A stretch of 64,000 nucleotides of DNA. Origin: Pseudomonas cremoris. Its GTDB lineage: Bacteria; Pseudomonadota; Gammaproteobacteria; Pseudomonadales; Pseudomonadaceae. Numbering within the stretch: the stretch's first letter is position 1; each line of letters opens with the position of its first letter. The notes beneath the pieces are model-generated. The model had not been told where the DNA came from. It searched no databases and saw only the letters and a program-made list of their open reading frames with translations. Position numbers and translations under genes: made by a program. Below are positions 1-9,053 of this stretch, one piece after another. Location: positions 310,001 through 374,000 of the forward strand of contig NZ_JAAXCY010000007.1 of the NCBI RefSeq assembly GCF_014230465.1, read 5' to 3'.

Positions 1-2
1 AC

Positions 3-275
3 GAGGAGGCCGGCGCCTTGCGCGGCATGCCGCTGCCCAAGGATTGCAGCGTTGCCGCCCAGCAAGCGTTGGTCAGCCAATACAAGGAGCAGGGCACCGA
101 GTTGCCGTTGCCGGGTTGTTATGGCGAAGAGAAGGACTTTGCCAAGGCGCCGGACGCTTACCTGACGTTCATGCGCCAGCATTGGTTCGCCTTGATGCAG
201 AAGCAGGACACCGAATGGAGCCAGACCCAGACTCAGCCGCAAGCACCTACCGAGGATGACGACGTCGCCCCGTGA
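3..275 (+). CDS. Hypothetical protein, C-terminal fragment
   Basis: The reading frame is open from the left edge and ends at a TGA at 273-275, so only the last 90 or so residues are visible. The internal TTG and ATG codons are unlikely to be the true start. The visible part is hydrophilic, has two cysteines (in PKDCS and PGCYG) and ends in a Gln/Thr/Asp-rich acidic tail. I do not recognise the family. No membrane segment or catalytic motif is visible. It lies upstream of the recombinase gene on the same strand, with about 108 bases between them. Confidence 0.6.
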   Translation, partial: EEAGALRGMPLPKDCSVAAQQALVSQYKEQGTELPLPGCYGEEKDFAKAPDAYLTFMRQHWFALMQKQDTEWSQTQTQPQAPTEDDDVAP

Positions 276-324
276 CTTTGCGCGAAGGCCGCTCGTGGGT
301 TAGACTCGGTCTTCGCCAACTCAC

Positions 325-364
325 TAAATACCTCGATTAAACAAAGGCTTGTATGAGGTATTTA
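325..364. promoter_or_regulatory. 10-bp inverted repeat upstream of the recombinase
   Basis: TAAATACCTC at 325-334 is repeated in perfect inverse as GAGGTATTTA at 355-364, with 20 bases between. The repeat ends 20 bases before the recombinase start. The spacer is longer than in dif or lox core sites (6-8 bases), so it may be an operator or accessory arm site rather than a crossover site. Its function is inferred from position only. Confidence 0.45.
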
Positions 365-383
365 ATCCAAAGGCTGATCTATA

Positions 384-1298
384 TTGACTGAGTCCATTCG
401 CAACCCGCTGACCCTTTACCTCACCCGCCTGGCGCCCTCCAGCCAACTGACCATGCGCTACGTGCTGCAAGATGCAGCCGACCGCCTGGGCTATGAAGAC
501 ATCAACCTCGAAGACATCGACTGGCACCTGTTGCAGCCCGAACACGTGATCGCCCTGGTGGCGGCATTGCGCGAGGACGGCTACGCGCCGAACACCTCGT
601 CGTTGTACGTGAACGCCGTGCGTGGGGTGATGAATGAGGCTTGGCGGATGAACCTGATCGACCAGGAACATTTGCTGCGCATGCGTACGGTCAAGGCCGC
701 GCCTGGAACCCGTCTGGGCCAAGGCCGCAACCTGCGCCGCACGCTGATTCGGGAGATGATGGAGGTCTGCGCTGCCGACCCCAGGCCCCAAGGGCTAAGG
801 GACGCGGCGGTTATCGGGATTCTCTACGGCTCGGGCATGCGCAAGTCGGAGTCGGTCAACCTTGACCTGGCTCAGGTCGATTTTGATGAGCGCAGCCTGC
901 GGGTGACCGGCAAGGGTAACAAGGAGCTGCTCAAGTACGCACCGGATTGGGCGTTCGCCAAGTTGCAGGCTTGGTTGGACTTTCGTCGTGGGCAACTCAA
1001 GGAAGGCGAACAGGACGATACGTTCCTGTTCAATCGCATCCGCCGGGGCAGCCATATCACCCGGGAACGCATCACCAAACATGCGATTTACTACATCGCT
1101 CGCCAGCGCGGCGAGCAGGTCGGCGTGAAGATCATGCCTCACGACTTCAGGCGCTCATTCATTACGCGGGTGATCGAAGAGCATGACCTGTCGATTGCCC
1201 AGAAGCTGGCGCACCACACCAATATCCAGACCACTGCCAGTTATGACGTACGCGATGACAATGAGCGGCGCCGTGCGGTGGATCGGTTTGACCTGTAG
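384..1298 (+). CDS. Tyrosine recombinase / site-specific integrase
   Basis: A 304-residue DNA strand-exchange enzyme of the phage integrase/Xer family. The catalytic residues are visible in order: Arg153 in GSGMRKSE, Lys177 in TGKGNKE, His253 and Arg256 in HDFRR, His277/His278 in LAHHTN, and the nucleophile Tyr287. The N-terminal 110 residues look like a SAM-like core-binding domain. The start is a TTG at 384, because no ATG lies nearby upstream in frame. No other mobile-element gene (excisionase, relaxase, transposase) is adjacent, so it is a solitary recombinase. Its substrate site is unknown. XerC and XerD are possible relatives, but a housekeeping Xer role is unlikely given the context. 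Confidence 0.85.
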   Translation: MTESIRNPLTLYLTRLAPSSQLTMRYVLQDAADRLGYEDINLEDIDWHLLQPEHVIALVAALREDGYAPNTSSLYVNAVRGVMNEAWRMNLIDQEHLLRMRTVKAAPGTRLGQGRNLRRTLIREMMEVCAADPRPQGLRDAAVIGILYGSGMRKSESVNLDLAQVDFDERSLRVTGKGNKELLKYAPDWAFAKLQAWLDFRRGQLKEGEQDDTFLFNRIRRGSHITRERITKHAIYYIARQRGEQVGVKIMPHDFRRSFITRVIEEHDLSIAQKLAHHTNIQTTASYDVRDDNERRRAVDRFDL

Positions 1299-1304
1299 GC
1301 AAAA

Positions 1305-1568
1305 TCAGCCGTGCTGGCAGGCATCGCCCAGCCGTACATAGTCGAGTTCGTGCCGCACGCCCTGACTGTCCACATACACCACATGGCCCTTGACCGGGCC
1401 ACAGGTGGTCGATGCGGCATTGGTATTGCGCACGGCCTTGGCGATATCCAGGTCTTCTGAATAGTCATCGGCCTGGTTGACCGGCGTCGTCGCCCCTGCG
1501 GCGGGATCACCCTGGGCGGCGGCGAAGGTGCTGAGCAGGCTTAACACCGCGATAAACAAATAACGCAT
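1305..1568 (-). CDS. DUF2790 family small secreted protein
   Basis: An 87-residue protein. The N-terminus (MRYLFIAVLSLLSTFAAAQ) is a clear Sec signal peptide cleaved after AAAQ or nearby. The mature part has two cysteines in TTCGPV and GDACQHG and the segment VVYVDSQGVRHELDYVRLG, which matches the Pseudomonas DUF2790 family of small periplasmic proteins. I chose the ATG at 1568 over one five codons upstream because the signal peptide starts there. It converges on the recombinase gene with a gap of only 6 bases. The role of the family is not established; several members are reported as metal- or stress-responsive. Confidence 0.75.
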   Translation of the reverse strand: MRYLFIAVLSLLSTFAAAQGDPAAGATTPVNQADDYSEDLDIAKAVRNTNAASTTCGPVKGHVVYVDSQGVRHELDYVRLGDACQHG

Positions 1569-1690
1569 GACGATCTCCAGCACCGGAACGGTGGCGGCTT
1601 GACTGTGGTCGTCATTCTATTAAGCCCAGGCGCCGGCCAGAACGGATTCCGGCCAATAGCGGTCATCAGCGAAAACAATACAAGCGAGCG

Positions 1691-2899
1691 CTAGGAGGAG
1701 GGCGGGGGGCTCGCGAGGTGCGCCGGCAGGCGACTCAGCGTCCAGATCACCGTCAGCAGCGCGGCGACTGCACACAGCGCGATGCCGATCAGCATTGGCG
1801 CGGGCGTGTGATCGGCGTACACACCGACCAACGTCATGGACACCGCGGCCGTAATCATCTGGATCGCCCCCAGCAGTGCCGAAGCAGAGCCTGCGACGGC
1901 GCCATGATCTTCCAGCGACAGCACACCGGCTGCCGGCAGTAGCAGGCCAAGAAAGCCAAAACCGATAAACAACAACGTCATCATCAGCGCGAGGCTGTCG
2001 ACCCACAGCGTAGTGACGGCCAGCAACACCATTACCGCCGCCACGGCCATCACCGACCAGCGAATCACCGGTGCCAGGCCGAAACGCGCGCTCAGGCTTG
2101 CGGTGAGTTGGCTCATGGCAAAAAACGACGCAGCGTTGACCGCGAACCCCAGGCTGAACTGCGTGGGCGTCAGGCCGTAATGTTCGATGTACACGAACGG
2201 TGCGCTGCCGATGAACACAAAGAACGTCGCCAGGCCAAACCCGCTGACCACCGATAAACCGGTGAACACCGGGTCACGCAACAACGCGCCGTAGCTGCCG
2301 AATGCACTGCCCAGCGTCTTGCCCAGGCGGCGTTCGGCTGGGTGGGTCTCCGGCAATTGCACGACGGTCATGACCAGGCACGCCACAGCCACCACGGCGA
2401 GTGCGGCGAACACCTCGCGCCAGCTCCACAGCGAAATCACCAGGCTGCCGGCCAAGGGCGCAAGGATCGGCGAGACGCTCATCACCAGCATCAACAAGGC
2501 CATCAACTTGGCGGCTTCATGACCGGTGTAGAGGTCGCGCACGATCGCCCGAGGAATCACCATCCCGGCGCACGCGCCGAACGCTTGCAGAGCCCGAAAA
2601 CCGATCAGCACTTCAATGGTCGGTGCCAACGCGCAGCCGACACTGGCCACCGCAAAAATCGCCAATCCTGCATAGATAGGTGGCTTGCGCCCGAACACAT
2701 CGCTGATTGGGCCGTAGAACAGTTGGCACACACCAATGATCATGAAGAACACCGTGAGGCTCATCTGCACCGCAGCCGGCGAGGCATGCAGGCTGGCACC
2801 GAGGGTCGGCAATGCTGGCAAGTAACTGTCGATGGCGAACGGGCCGACGGCGGTGATCAACCCCAGCAACAGGGCAAGGTGGGCGATGCTTCGAGACAT
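1691..2899 (-). CDS. Bcr/CflA family MFS drug exporter
   Basis: A 402-residue major facilitator with about 12 membrane segments. The N-terminus (FAIDSYLPALP) and the first cytoplasmic loop (YGPISDVFGRKPP) are signatures of the Bcr/CflA subfamily of proton-driven exporters (bicyclomycin, chloramphenicol, sulfonamides, and L-cysteine in some species). The frame stays open upstream, but the start at 2899 gives a normal length and places the first helix at residue 6. It is divergent from the LysR gene at 3033, which may regulate it. Confidence 0.85.
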   Translation of the reverse strand: MSRSIAHLALLLGLITAVGPFAIDSYLPALPTLGASLHASPAAVQMSLTVFFMIIGVCQLFYGPISDVFGRKPPIYAGLAIFAVASVGCALAPTIEVLIGFRALQAFGACAGMVIPRAIVRDLYTGHEAAKLMALLMLVMSVSPILAPLAGSLVISLWSWREVFAALAVVAVACLVMTVVQLPETHPAERRLGKTLGSAFGSYGALLRDPVFTGLSVVSGFGLATFFVFIGSAPFVYIEHYGLTPTQFSLGFAVNAASFFAMSQLTASLSARFGLAPVIRWSVMAVAAVMVLLAVTTLWVDSLALMMTLLFIGFGFLGLLLPAAGVLSLEDHGAVAGSASALLGAIQMITAAVSMTLVGVYADHTPAPMLIGIALCAVAALLTVIWTLSRLPAHLASPPPSS

Positions 2900-3032
2900 G
2901 GACGTTCCGGGGGCAGTCGTGCAAAAGAGCGCCAGCTTATGTTTCGCGGCGGTGGCATACAAGCCTGATTGACGCTGACCAGTCCCTGGCGTTGAATGGG
3001 CCCCGTCATTTACCACCCGCCAAGGAATTGCA

Positions 3033-3929
3033 GTGCTCAGAAACGTCACCGACATGGATTTGCGCCTGTTGCGGATTTTTTCCGTGGTGGTCAAGTGCGG
3101 CGGGTTCACGGCGGCGCAGGCCGAATTGAACATGAGCCAATCGAATATCAGCACGCATATTTCCGGCCTGGAAAAACGCCTGGGCTACCGGATTTGCGAG
3201 CGTGGTAAAGGCGGCTTTCGCCTGACTGAAAAGGGCCAGCGCATTCTTACCGCGTCAACGGCGTTGTTTGGTGCCGTGGATGCGTTTCGTGATGAGGCGC
3301 AGGATTTGTCGGGGCGTTTGGTCGGGGATTTGTACCTGGGACTGGCGGACAATATTGCTACCTTGCCAACGGCACGCATCGACGCAGCCATCGCGCGTTT
3401 TTATCAGCGTGAACACGATATGCACCTGCATATTTTCGTCAACTCACCGACAGAGCTGGAGCTGGCGGTGATTGACGGGCAGTTGGACATGGCCATCTCC
3501 TATTTCAGCCGGCCCTTGCCGACGCTGACCTACCAGCCGTTGTACAGCGAAGCGATTGGTATTTTCTGCGGCCAAAAGCACCCGCTGTACGCGGTACCGT
3601 TACCCAGCCTTGAGCAACTGCAAGCGTGCGACTGGATCAAACATGGCTTCCTGCCTGCCGACCAGACGCTGCCGGTGACACCCAAGCGCGCATCGGCCAC
3701 CGCCTATCACATGGAAGCGGTGGCCCACGGCGTATTGGCGGGCACCCACTTGGGTTATCTACCGGCCCATTACGCCGCGCCGTGGATCGCCAGCGGCCAC
3801 ATGCGCGCGCTGCACCCCGAAACGCTGCATTACGCGGTGCAGCACAGCATGATTACCCATATCGGGCATCCCCAAAGCGAAGCGGTGCGGGCGTTCATCG
3901 ATGACCTACTGGCGGAACACCGCGGGTAG
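3033..3929 (+). CDS. LysR-family transcriptional regulator
   Basis: A 298-residue regulator with an N-terminal winged helix-turn-helix (residues about 8-66, containing GGFTAAQAELNMSQSNISTHI) and a LysR substrate-binding domain from about residue 95. A GTG start at 3033 is supported by an AAGGA 7 bases upstream; an ATG at 3054 is the alternative. It is divergent from the Bcr/CflA gene (133-base gap) and its 3' end overlaps the convergent alcohol dehydrogenase gene by 24 bases. Either neighbouring unit could be its target; the effector is unknown. Confidence 0.85.
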   Translation: MLRNVTDMDLRLLRIFSVVVKCGGFTAAQAELNMSQSNISTHISGLEKRLGYRICERGKGGFRLTEKGQRILTASTALFGAVDAFRDEAQDLSGRLVGDLYLGLADNIATLPTARIDAAIARFYQREHDMHLHIFVNSPTELELAVIDGQLDMAISYFSRPLPTLTYQPLYSEAIGIFCGQKHPLYAVPLPSLEQLQACDWIKHGFLPADQTLPVTPKRASATAYHMEAVAHGVLAGTHLGYLPAHYAAPWIASGHMRALHPETLHYAVQHSMITHIGHPQSEAVRAFIDDLLAEHRG

Positions 3930-5102
3930 GTCGCCGTGCACAGCGTTGCGGTAGATCTGGCTGTAGGCGTGGGCATCCAAGGGTTGGGCATTGGTGTCTG
4001 AGGACGAGATATCGGCCACGGCCTGCTCGCCGACCCAATCAGCCACGTCGGCATCCAAGCCGATTTCACGCAACGTATGGGGAATCGCCAATTGTCGGCG
4101 CAGCTGCAGGACCCACTGCACAAAACCGTCGAAGTCCGCCTGTGGCAGTTCCAGGTAGCGCGCCAGTCGCGCAATATCACGGCTGATCACCTCACGATTG
4201 GCGACCATCACGTAGGGCAACAAGATGGCGTTCAACAGCCCATGGTGCTTGTGAAAACGCGCGCCCAGCGGATGGGCGAGGGCATGCACACCGCCCAAGC
4301 CTTTCTGGAAGGCCACAGCGGCCATGGCCGACGCCACGAGCATGCCTTCGCGGGCCAACAGGTCCTGGCCATCGGCGTAGGCCGCGGGCAAATGTTGTTG
4401 GATCAGGCGCACGCCTTCCACTGCGACCCCGGAGGACATCGGGTGATACAGCGGCGAGCAGAACGCTTCGATGTGGTGGGTGAGGGCGTCCATGCCCGTC
4501 GCAGCGGTAAGCGCCGGCGGCAGGCCCCGGGTCAGGATCGGGTCGAGAATGACCGTGGCCGGCAGTAACTCGGGATGACTGATCACCTGCTTGATCTGCT
4601 GGTCGCTGAGGGTCAGGACTGCTTCGCGGCCCAGCTCGGAGCCGGTGCCTGCCGTGGTGGGCAAGGCAATCAGTTTGGGCAGGTCCAAACGAGGGAAATC
4701 TGCCAGGCTTGGGTAACGGCTGATCACCTGGGACCATTCGAAACGCGCCAGCCCATGCCGATCGACCGCCGCTAGGCTGATGCCTTTGGCCGCATCCATG
4801 GCGCTGCCGCCGCCCAACGCAATCAATGAGTCATGGTCCCCAGCCTGGAACGCCGACACGCCCAATGCGACATCGTCCAGCGTGGGGTTGCCGTGGATAT
4901 CACTGAACACCGCAAACGGAATATCCGCCTGGGTTAAATGCGCTTTCAGCAGTGCCAACGGTTCCAGGGCGAGCATGCCGGGGTCTGTCACCAGCAAGGG
5001 CTTGCGCATTTCCAGCAAGGCGCAGCGCTCGGCCAGGTTCTCCAGCGCACCAGGGCCGCAGAAGATTTCCGTGGGGTAATTCCAATAGTGAATCGCAGAC
5101 AT
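3906..5102 (-). CDS. Iron-containing alcohol dehydrogenase
   Basis: A 398-residue group III alcohol dehydrogenase. The NAD(P)-binding motif GGGSAMDAAK is at 97-106, followed by TTAGTGSE. The metal-binding region contains GMDALTHHIEAFCSPLYHP and the later histidines of HALAHPLGARFHKHHG, so the metal site looks intact. It is predicted to interconvert a primary alcohol and aldehyde in the cytoplasm. It lies 19 bases downstream of the APC permease gene on the same strand, which suggests an operon in which an imported amine, amino alcohol or amino acid is oxidised. The exact substrate cannot be read from the sequence. Confidence 0.85.
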   Translation of the reverse strand: MSAIHYWNYPTEIFCGPGALENLAERCALLEMRKPLLVTDPGMLALEPLALLKAHLTQADIPFAVFSDIHGNPTLDDVALGVSAFQAGDHDSLIALGGGSAMDAAKGISLAAVDRHGLARFEWSQVISRYPSLADFPRLDLPKLIALPTTAGTGSELGREAVLTLSDQQIKQVISHPELLPATVILDPILTRGLPPALTAATGMDALTHHIEAFCSPLYHPMSSGVAVEGVRLIQQHLPAAYADGQDLLAREGMLVASAMAAVAFQKGLGGVHALAHPLGARFHKHHGLLNAILLPYVMVANREVISRDIARLARYLELPQADFDGFVQWVLQLRRQLAIPHTLREIGLDADVADWVGEQAVADISSSDTNAQPLDAHAYSQIYRNAVHGDLPAVFRQ

Positions 5103-5121
5103 CTGAAACTCCGTGTCCAGG

Positions 5122-6606
5122 TTAATAGGTGCGCAGCTGCGGGGTGACGGTGCGTAGTGTCGGCTTGGCCCAGAACAGGTAGATCAACCCAAGCACGGCA
5201 AGGATCGAGAACACCAGGATGACCGCCCACACCTGGAACCATGGCGCTCCAGGCGGAGCGAGTGCTTCGCGGGGCCAGGCCACGTTGATGCTTTCGAACA
5301 CCAGCCATATAAAGGCGGCGATGTTGACCGCCAGGCCCCAGCGCCCCAGGCTGAAAGTGCCGGGTTCGGGTTTCCAGCGGCCATTAAGACGGGCGAGCAG
5401 GGCGCAACTCACCACGATCAGGAACACAAAGAAGAAGCCGCCACTGCCAAAGGCAATCAAGGTGCCGACGGCTGTGGCATTCAGGCCCAAGGCGAGGCCG
5501 AAACTGGCGAACAGGGTGCTGAACACCATGGCGGCGAACGGCACTTTGCGTTTGTCGACTCGTCTTAACAGTGCCGACGCCGGCAGGATCTCATCCCGCG
5601 CCATCCCGAATACGGCGCGACCGATATAGGTTTGCACCGACACCACGCACGCAATGAATGCCACCAGCACCACCGCCACAAACGGCCGTTCGGCCCAGGC
5701 GCCAAACGCATCCACCACGGCAGGTGTGACTGGGTCGATCACCTGGCCTGAGACCATGCCGGCCGTGTCGGTGTAGGACAGAGTGACGGCAAACGCGGTG
5801 AGCATGACCGTCAAGCCCACCAGAATCATGGAGCGCAAGATTGCACGGGGCGTTGAGGTGCGGGCGTCTGCCGTTTCTTCGGACACTTGCGAGCAGGCAT
5901 CGAAACCAAGGAACGCCCAACCACCGACAGCCATGGCGGTCAGAAAGCCCGGCAAGTAAGCGCCGTCGGAACCTTGGCTTGACGTCAGGCCCTCCAATAG
6001 CAAGGCGAACGAGTGGTTGCGGAAAAACAGCAGCAACAACACGCCGATACCAATCGAGGCAATGGCTTCCGCGACGATGCCCGCGTTGACGAAGTACTTG
6101 AGCGGGTTGATCCCGAACAGATTCACCCCCAGGCCCAGTACTAGCAGCACAGCACCGCTGAACACTTGTGCATTTGCCGAGGGCGGTTCACCGGTAAAAA
6201 ACAGCCACAACCAGAACCCACCCAAGTAAGCCACGGTGGTCAACGAAGCCAACGCCGAAGCCAGGTACATGAACCCGGTAAACCAGGCCAGGCGTTCTCC
6301 CGCCAGACGCTTGACCCACTGATAGCAGCCTCCGGCCAGCGGATATTGCGAGGCGAGTTCGGCGTAAACCAGTGCCACCAGCAGTTGCAAGGCAAGGCAG
6401 AGCGGCACTATCCAGACCCAGGAAGGGCCCGCGTTCATCGCGCCCAGTGACATGACTGAATAGATGCCTACAACAGGGGACACGGTGGCGAAGCCCACCG
6501 AAAACGAAGACCAGAGCGAAAGCCCCCGGTGCAGTTGTTGGTCGTAGCCTTGGCTGTGCAACAGGCGCTCATCGGCGTTTTGCCGGTCAGACAAATGAGA
6601 GGACAT
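5122..6606 (-). CDS. APC-family amino acid/amine permease
   Basis: A 494-residue inner-membrane permease with about 12 helices. The segments SPVVGIYSVMSLG, AELASQYPLAGGCYQWVKRLAG and GFDACSQVSEET match the amino acid/choline (ACT, UGA4/BAT1-like) branch of the APC superfamily, which carries GABA, choline, ethanolamine or other small amines and amino acids. I chose the ATG at 6606 because of an AAGGAAT ribosome-binding site just upstream and the typical hydrophilic N-terminus. It is first in an operon with the iron alcohol dehydrogenase. Palindromic elements at 6719-6762 lie 110-160 bases upstream of the start and could control it. Confidence 0.85.
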   Translation of the reverse strand: MSSHLSDRQNADERLLHSQGYDQQLHRGLSLWSSFSVGFATVSPVVGIYSVMSLGAMNAGPSWVWIVPLCLALQLLVALVYAELASQYPLAGGCYQWVKRLAGERLAWFTGFMYLASALASLTTVAYLGGFWLWLFFTGEPPSANAQVFSGAVLLVLGLGVNLFGINPLKYFVNAGIVAEAIASIGIGVLLLLFFRNHSFALLLEGLTSSQGSDGAYLPGFLTAMAVGGWAFLGFDACSQVSEETADARTSTPRAILRSMILVGLTVMLTAFAVTLSYTDTAGMVSGQVIDPVTPAVVDAFGAWAERPFVAVVLVAFIACVVSVQTYIGRAVFGMARDEILPASALLRRVDKRKVPFAAMVFSTLFASFGLALGLNATAVGTLIAFGSGGFFFVFLIVVSCALLARLNGRWKPEPGTFSLGRWGLAVNIAAFIWLVFESINVAWPREALAPPGAPWFQVWAVILVFSILAVLGLIYLFWAKPTLRTVTPQLRTY

Positions 6607-6718
6607 AGGTATTCCTTGGGTCGGCAGACACATTATTTTTAGGATCGCCCTTGTGGCCAGGGCGTACCGACAACACATGCTCCATCACGGGGAGGAGTGG
6701 GGAGAGCTTAAGAGACGC

Positions 6719-6762
6719 AAACATTTGGATAAATCCATATGTTTGAAGACTGGCATTTGGAT
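6719..6762. promoter_or_regulatory. Near-palindrome plus direct repeat, putative operator of the permease operon
   Basis: Nested inverted arms AAACAT...ATGTTT and TGGAT...ATCCA form a 26-bp dyad at 6719-6744 with one mismatched pair outside the centre. The left half-motif CATTTGGAT (6722-6730) recurs as a direct repeat at 6754-6762, 32 bases on, about three helical turns. It lies upstream of the permease gene on the minus strand. This is consistent with a dimeric regulator binding two phased sites, but the regulator is unknown. Confidence 0.45.
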
Positions 6763-6792
6763 TTTTTGATGTATGAGGGTAGGAACTCAATA

Positions 6793-6828
6793 TATAACTA
6801 AACTAAATGACTATTTAGTTTAGTTATA
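6793..6828. repeat. Perfect AT-rich inverted repeat, 16-bp arms
   Basis: TATAACTAAACTAAAT at 6793-6808 is followed by GACT and then by its exact reverse complement at 6813-6828. It is very AT-rich for this genome and lies 26 bases beyond the stop codon of the lipoprotein gene (6855) and 187 bases upstream of the permease start. It could be a transcription terminator for the lipoprotein or an operator. The stem is AT-rich and has no long U tract on the minus strand, which argues against a classical terminator. Confidence 0.5.
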
Positions 6829-6854
6829 ATTTTATTGAATATAAGGCGAGCAGA

Positions 6855-7346
6855 TCAGGGTGCTTTCGAGTCACTGCCGCCGACACTCAGGATGCGTTTA
6901 TTCACGGAATAACCCGCCACGCGCCATTGGTTATCGTCTTCACGCAACACGACCTTTTCGGTTGCAGGCCCAGTAGAAAAGGTCGAAATGCACTCCACGA
7001 TTGCATAACGTCCGGCCGGTGCATCAGGCATCTGAGTAGTAAACCCGATATGCGCGGAATTACGCTCCACAAAAGCGCCCAGCCCAAAGCGCATGGCATT
7101 GATGCCATGAGTCCAGACCACCTCGGAAGTCGATTCCTTGAGCGACGGACTGGAGACCGCCCAGGTCTGATCGGCGTGGCCTGAATCCAGCAAGCGCAAA
7201 AACTCGACCGTGACATTGAACACCTGACGCTGTTCCTGTTCAGTAGCGGGCTCGAAAGCCAGCACCTTGGGTGGTGTTTTGTTGAAGCTGACATCACAGC
7301 CTGGCAGCAGCAGCAATGATAAAAGCACAGCGCAGAGTTGCTTCAT
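6855..7346 (-). CDS. DUF4019 family lipoprotein
   Basis: A 163-residue protein starting MKQLCAVLLSLLLLPGC, a lipoprotein signal peptide with the lipid-attachment cysteine at 17. The mature domain has the pattern of DUF4019: an N-terminal helix with a conserved Trp (LLDSGHADQTWAV), a middle VERNSAHIGFTTQMPDAPAGRYAIVEC stretch, and a C-terminal strand-rich REDDNQWRVAGY that resembles the end of an NTF2-like fold. It is probably anchored in the outer membrane, facing the periplasm. It appears to be monocistronic. Function is unknown. Confidence 0.75.
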   Translation of the reverse strand: MKQLCAVLLSLLLLPGCDVSFNKTPPKVLAFEPATEQEQRQVFNVTVEFLRLLDSGHADQTWAVSSPSLKESTSEVVWTHGINAMRFGLGAFVERNSAHIGFTTQMPDAPAGRYAIVECISTFSTGPATEKVVLREDDNQWRVAGYSVNKRILSVGGSDSKAP

Positions 7347-7668
7347 GCAAAACCTCCAAGGGTGGTGACGTCCTTGGAGCGAGTAAAGATGAAGATCGCC
7401 AGGATCGCCATTGGCTGAGGTTTGAGTGAGAGAGTGAGCTTGAAATCTGCTGGGGACTGGCCGTGAATGTGTAATATGATATTACGCATAATGTATATTA
7501 TGTTAAATCATGTAAATGCCTTACCCCCTCCAAACACCAACCTGCTCCTCATTAGTGACGAAGCATCATCTACCCCCTGAGGAATCATCGTTTGTCCCCG
7601 CTACGGCGCTGAAATCTAATCCATCGCAAATAACTAACAAAAACGACTGCGATGGAGCAGATTCAAAC
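7347..7668. other. Intergenic region of 322 bases (divergent promoters)
   Basis: It separates the lipoprotein gene (minus) from the D-serine permease gene (plus). A reading frame runs through its right half in phase with the permease, but has no plausible ribosome-binding site and encodes no recognisable domain. The notable contents are the two AT-rich palindromes at 7472-7502 described separately. No RNA gene was recognised. Confidence 0.5.
7472..7502. promoter_or_regulatory. Tandem palindromes, putative DsdC operator
   Basis: TAATAT-G-ATATTA (7472-7484) is followed 2 bases later by CATAAT-GTAT-ATTATG (7487-7502). The centres are about 16 bases apart. They are the only strong dyads upstream of the permease gene, about 170 bases before its start. 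LysR proteins often bind two adjacent dyads, so these are candidates for binding by the LysR protein encoded at 10456. The assignment is inference. Confidence 0.4.
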
Positions 7669-9012
7669 ATGACCCCTACGTATTCCTTGTTGACCTTGGG
7701 CGCTTCGATCCTGTTGATCGTCGTGCTGATCGGTAAATTCCGTGTCCATCCGTTCCTGTCACTCATCGCAGCAAGCCTGCTTGTGGGCGTTGGGACAGGC
7801 ATGGCGCCCACGGCAATCATTTCGGCATTTGAAAAAGGCATGGGCAGCACGCTCGGCTTCCTTGCCGGCATCATTGGTCTAGGCAGTATTCTCGGCAAGC
7901 TCCTTGAGGAATCTGGCGGCGCCAAGCGCATTGCGACGACGCTCTTGAACGTGTTGGGTGAAAAAAATGCGTCTTGGGCCATGATGCTGGTCGGGTTCAT
8001 CGCCGGTATTCCGGTGTTCTTCGAGGTTGGATTTGTCCTCCTGATTCCGCTGATTTACGTTGTCGCCCGCCAAACCCGGATCAACGTGTTGTACCTCGGT
8101 GTGCCGTTGGCCACTTCGCTGATGGTGGTTCATTGCGTTCTCCCTCCGCATCCGGCTGCCACGGCCATCACCGGGATGCTGAATGCCGACATTGGCAAAG
8201 TGATTCTCTACGGGCTTATCGTCGGCCTGCCGACGGCTGTGATTGCCGGGCCAATCTGGGTAAAACTGACCTGCGCTCGGCAGGCCCCCGAGGGTCAGGC
8301 GCTGTTCCTGGCCGCCCGTAGCGATGTGGTCATTGACGACAGTCAGGCACCCAGTTTCGGTATTGCCATGGTAACGGTGCTGTTGCCGTTGGCCCTGATG
8401 GTTGGCAAGACACTGGCCGCGCCTTTATTAACGAAAAACTCGATGGCGCTGGAGTGGGTCTCGTTCATCGGTAACCCGCTGATTGCGCTCGCGCTGTCGA
8501 TTTGTTTTGCGTACTGGTCCCTTGGCCTGCGACGCGGACTGGGCATGAGCGCCCTCCTCGATCTGACCAACCGTTGCTTCCCGCCATTGGCAGGCATTCT
8601 CTTGGTAATTGGCGCTGGCGGCGCGTTCAACGACATGCTGGTCGGCAGTGGCATTGGCAAGGTACTGGCGGACGTGCTGGGACAGTCGCACATCAATCCG
8701 ATCATTCTGGCGTGGCTGATCGCTGGATTGATGCACTTCGCGATCGGCTCCGCCACGGTCGCCATGATCAGTACGGCCGGCATGATGCTGCCAATCCTGG
8801 GCCAGCACCCTGAATACAGCCCAGAGATCCTTGTGATTGCCATCGGCGCAGGTGCGATTGGCTGGACGCATGTCACGGACTCTGCGTTCTGGGTGGTGAA
8901 GGAGTACCTGGGTATTTCCTTGTCCGAGGCCATCAAGAAATTCACCGGCGCCACCATCCTCGCCTCCTCCGTGGCGCTGGTATTTACGCTGATACTTTCC
9001 AGATTTGTGTGA
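7669..9012 (+). CDS. dsdX: GntP-family D-serine permease (DsdX-like)
   Basis: A 447-residue inner-membrane symporter of the gluconate/GntP family with about 12 hydrophobic segments. Family features include [14 protein letters not shown] near the N-terminus, [25 protein letters not shown] and the C-terminal [19 protein letters not shown]. GntP paralogues carry gluconate, but the next gene encodes D-serine dehydratase, so D-serine is the likely substrate, as for E. coli DsdX. I chose the ATG at 7669 (GGAG upstream) because it places the first helix normally; the upstream in-frame ATG at 7516 would add an unrelated 51-residue tail. Confidence 0.85.
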   Translation: MTPTYSLLTLGASILLIVVLIGKFRVHPFLSLIAASLLVGVGTGMAPTAIISAFEKGMGSTLGFLAGIIGLGSILGKLLEESGGAKRIATTLLNVLGEKNASWAMMLVGFIAGIPVFFEVGFVLLIPLIYVVARQTRINVLYLGVPLATSLMVVHCVLPPHPAATAITGMLNADIGKVILYGLIVGLPTAVIAGPIWVKLTCARQAPEGQALFLAARSDVVIDDSQAPSFGIAMVTVLLPLALMVGKTLAAPLLTKNSMALEWVSFIGNPLIALALSICFAYWSLGLRRGLGMSALLDLTNRCFPPLAGILLVIGAGGAFNDMLVGSGIGKVLADVLGQSHINPIILAWLIAGLMHFAIGSATVAMISTAGMMLPILGQHPEYSPEILVIAIGAGAIGWTHVTDSAFWVVKEYLGISLSEAIKKFTGATILASSVALVFTLILSRFV

Positions 9013-9053
9013 TGCCCCCCTCTCCACCCACCACTTTTCGCAAGGGAATCCCC

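Noticed and set aside
1691..3154. Extended 487-codon frame starting at 3154 for the Bcr/CflA exporter
   Set aside because: The first 85 codons cross the divergent LysR start and encode no family sequence; the ATG at 2899 gives the normal exporter length.
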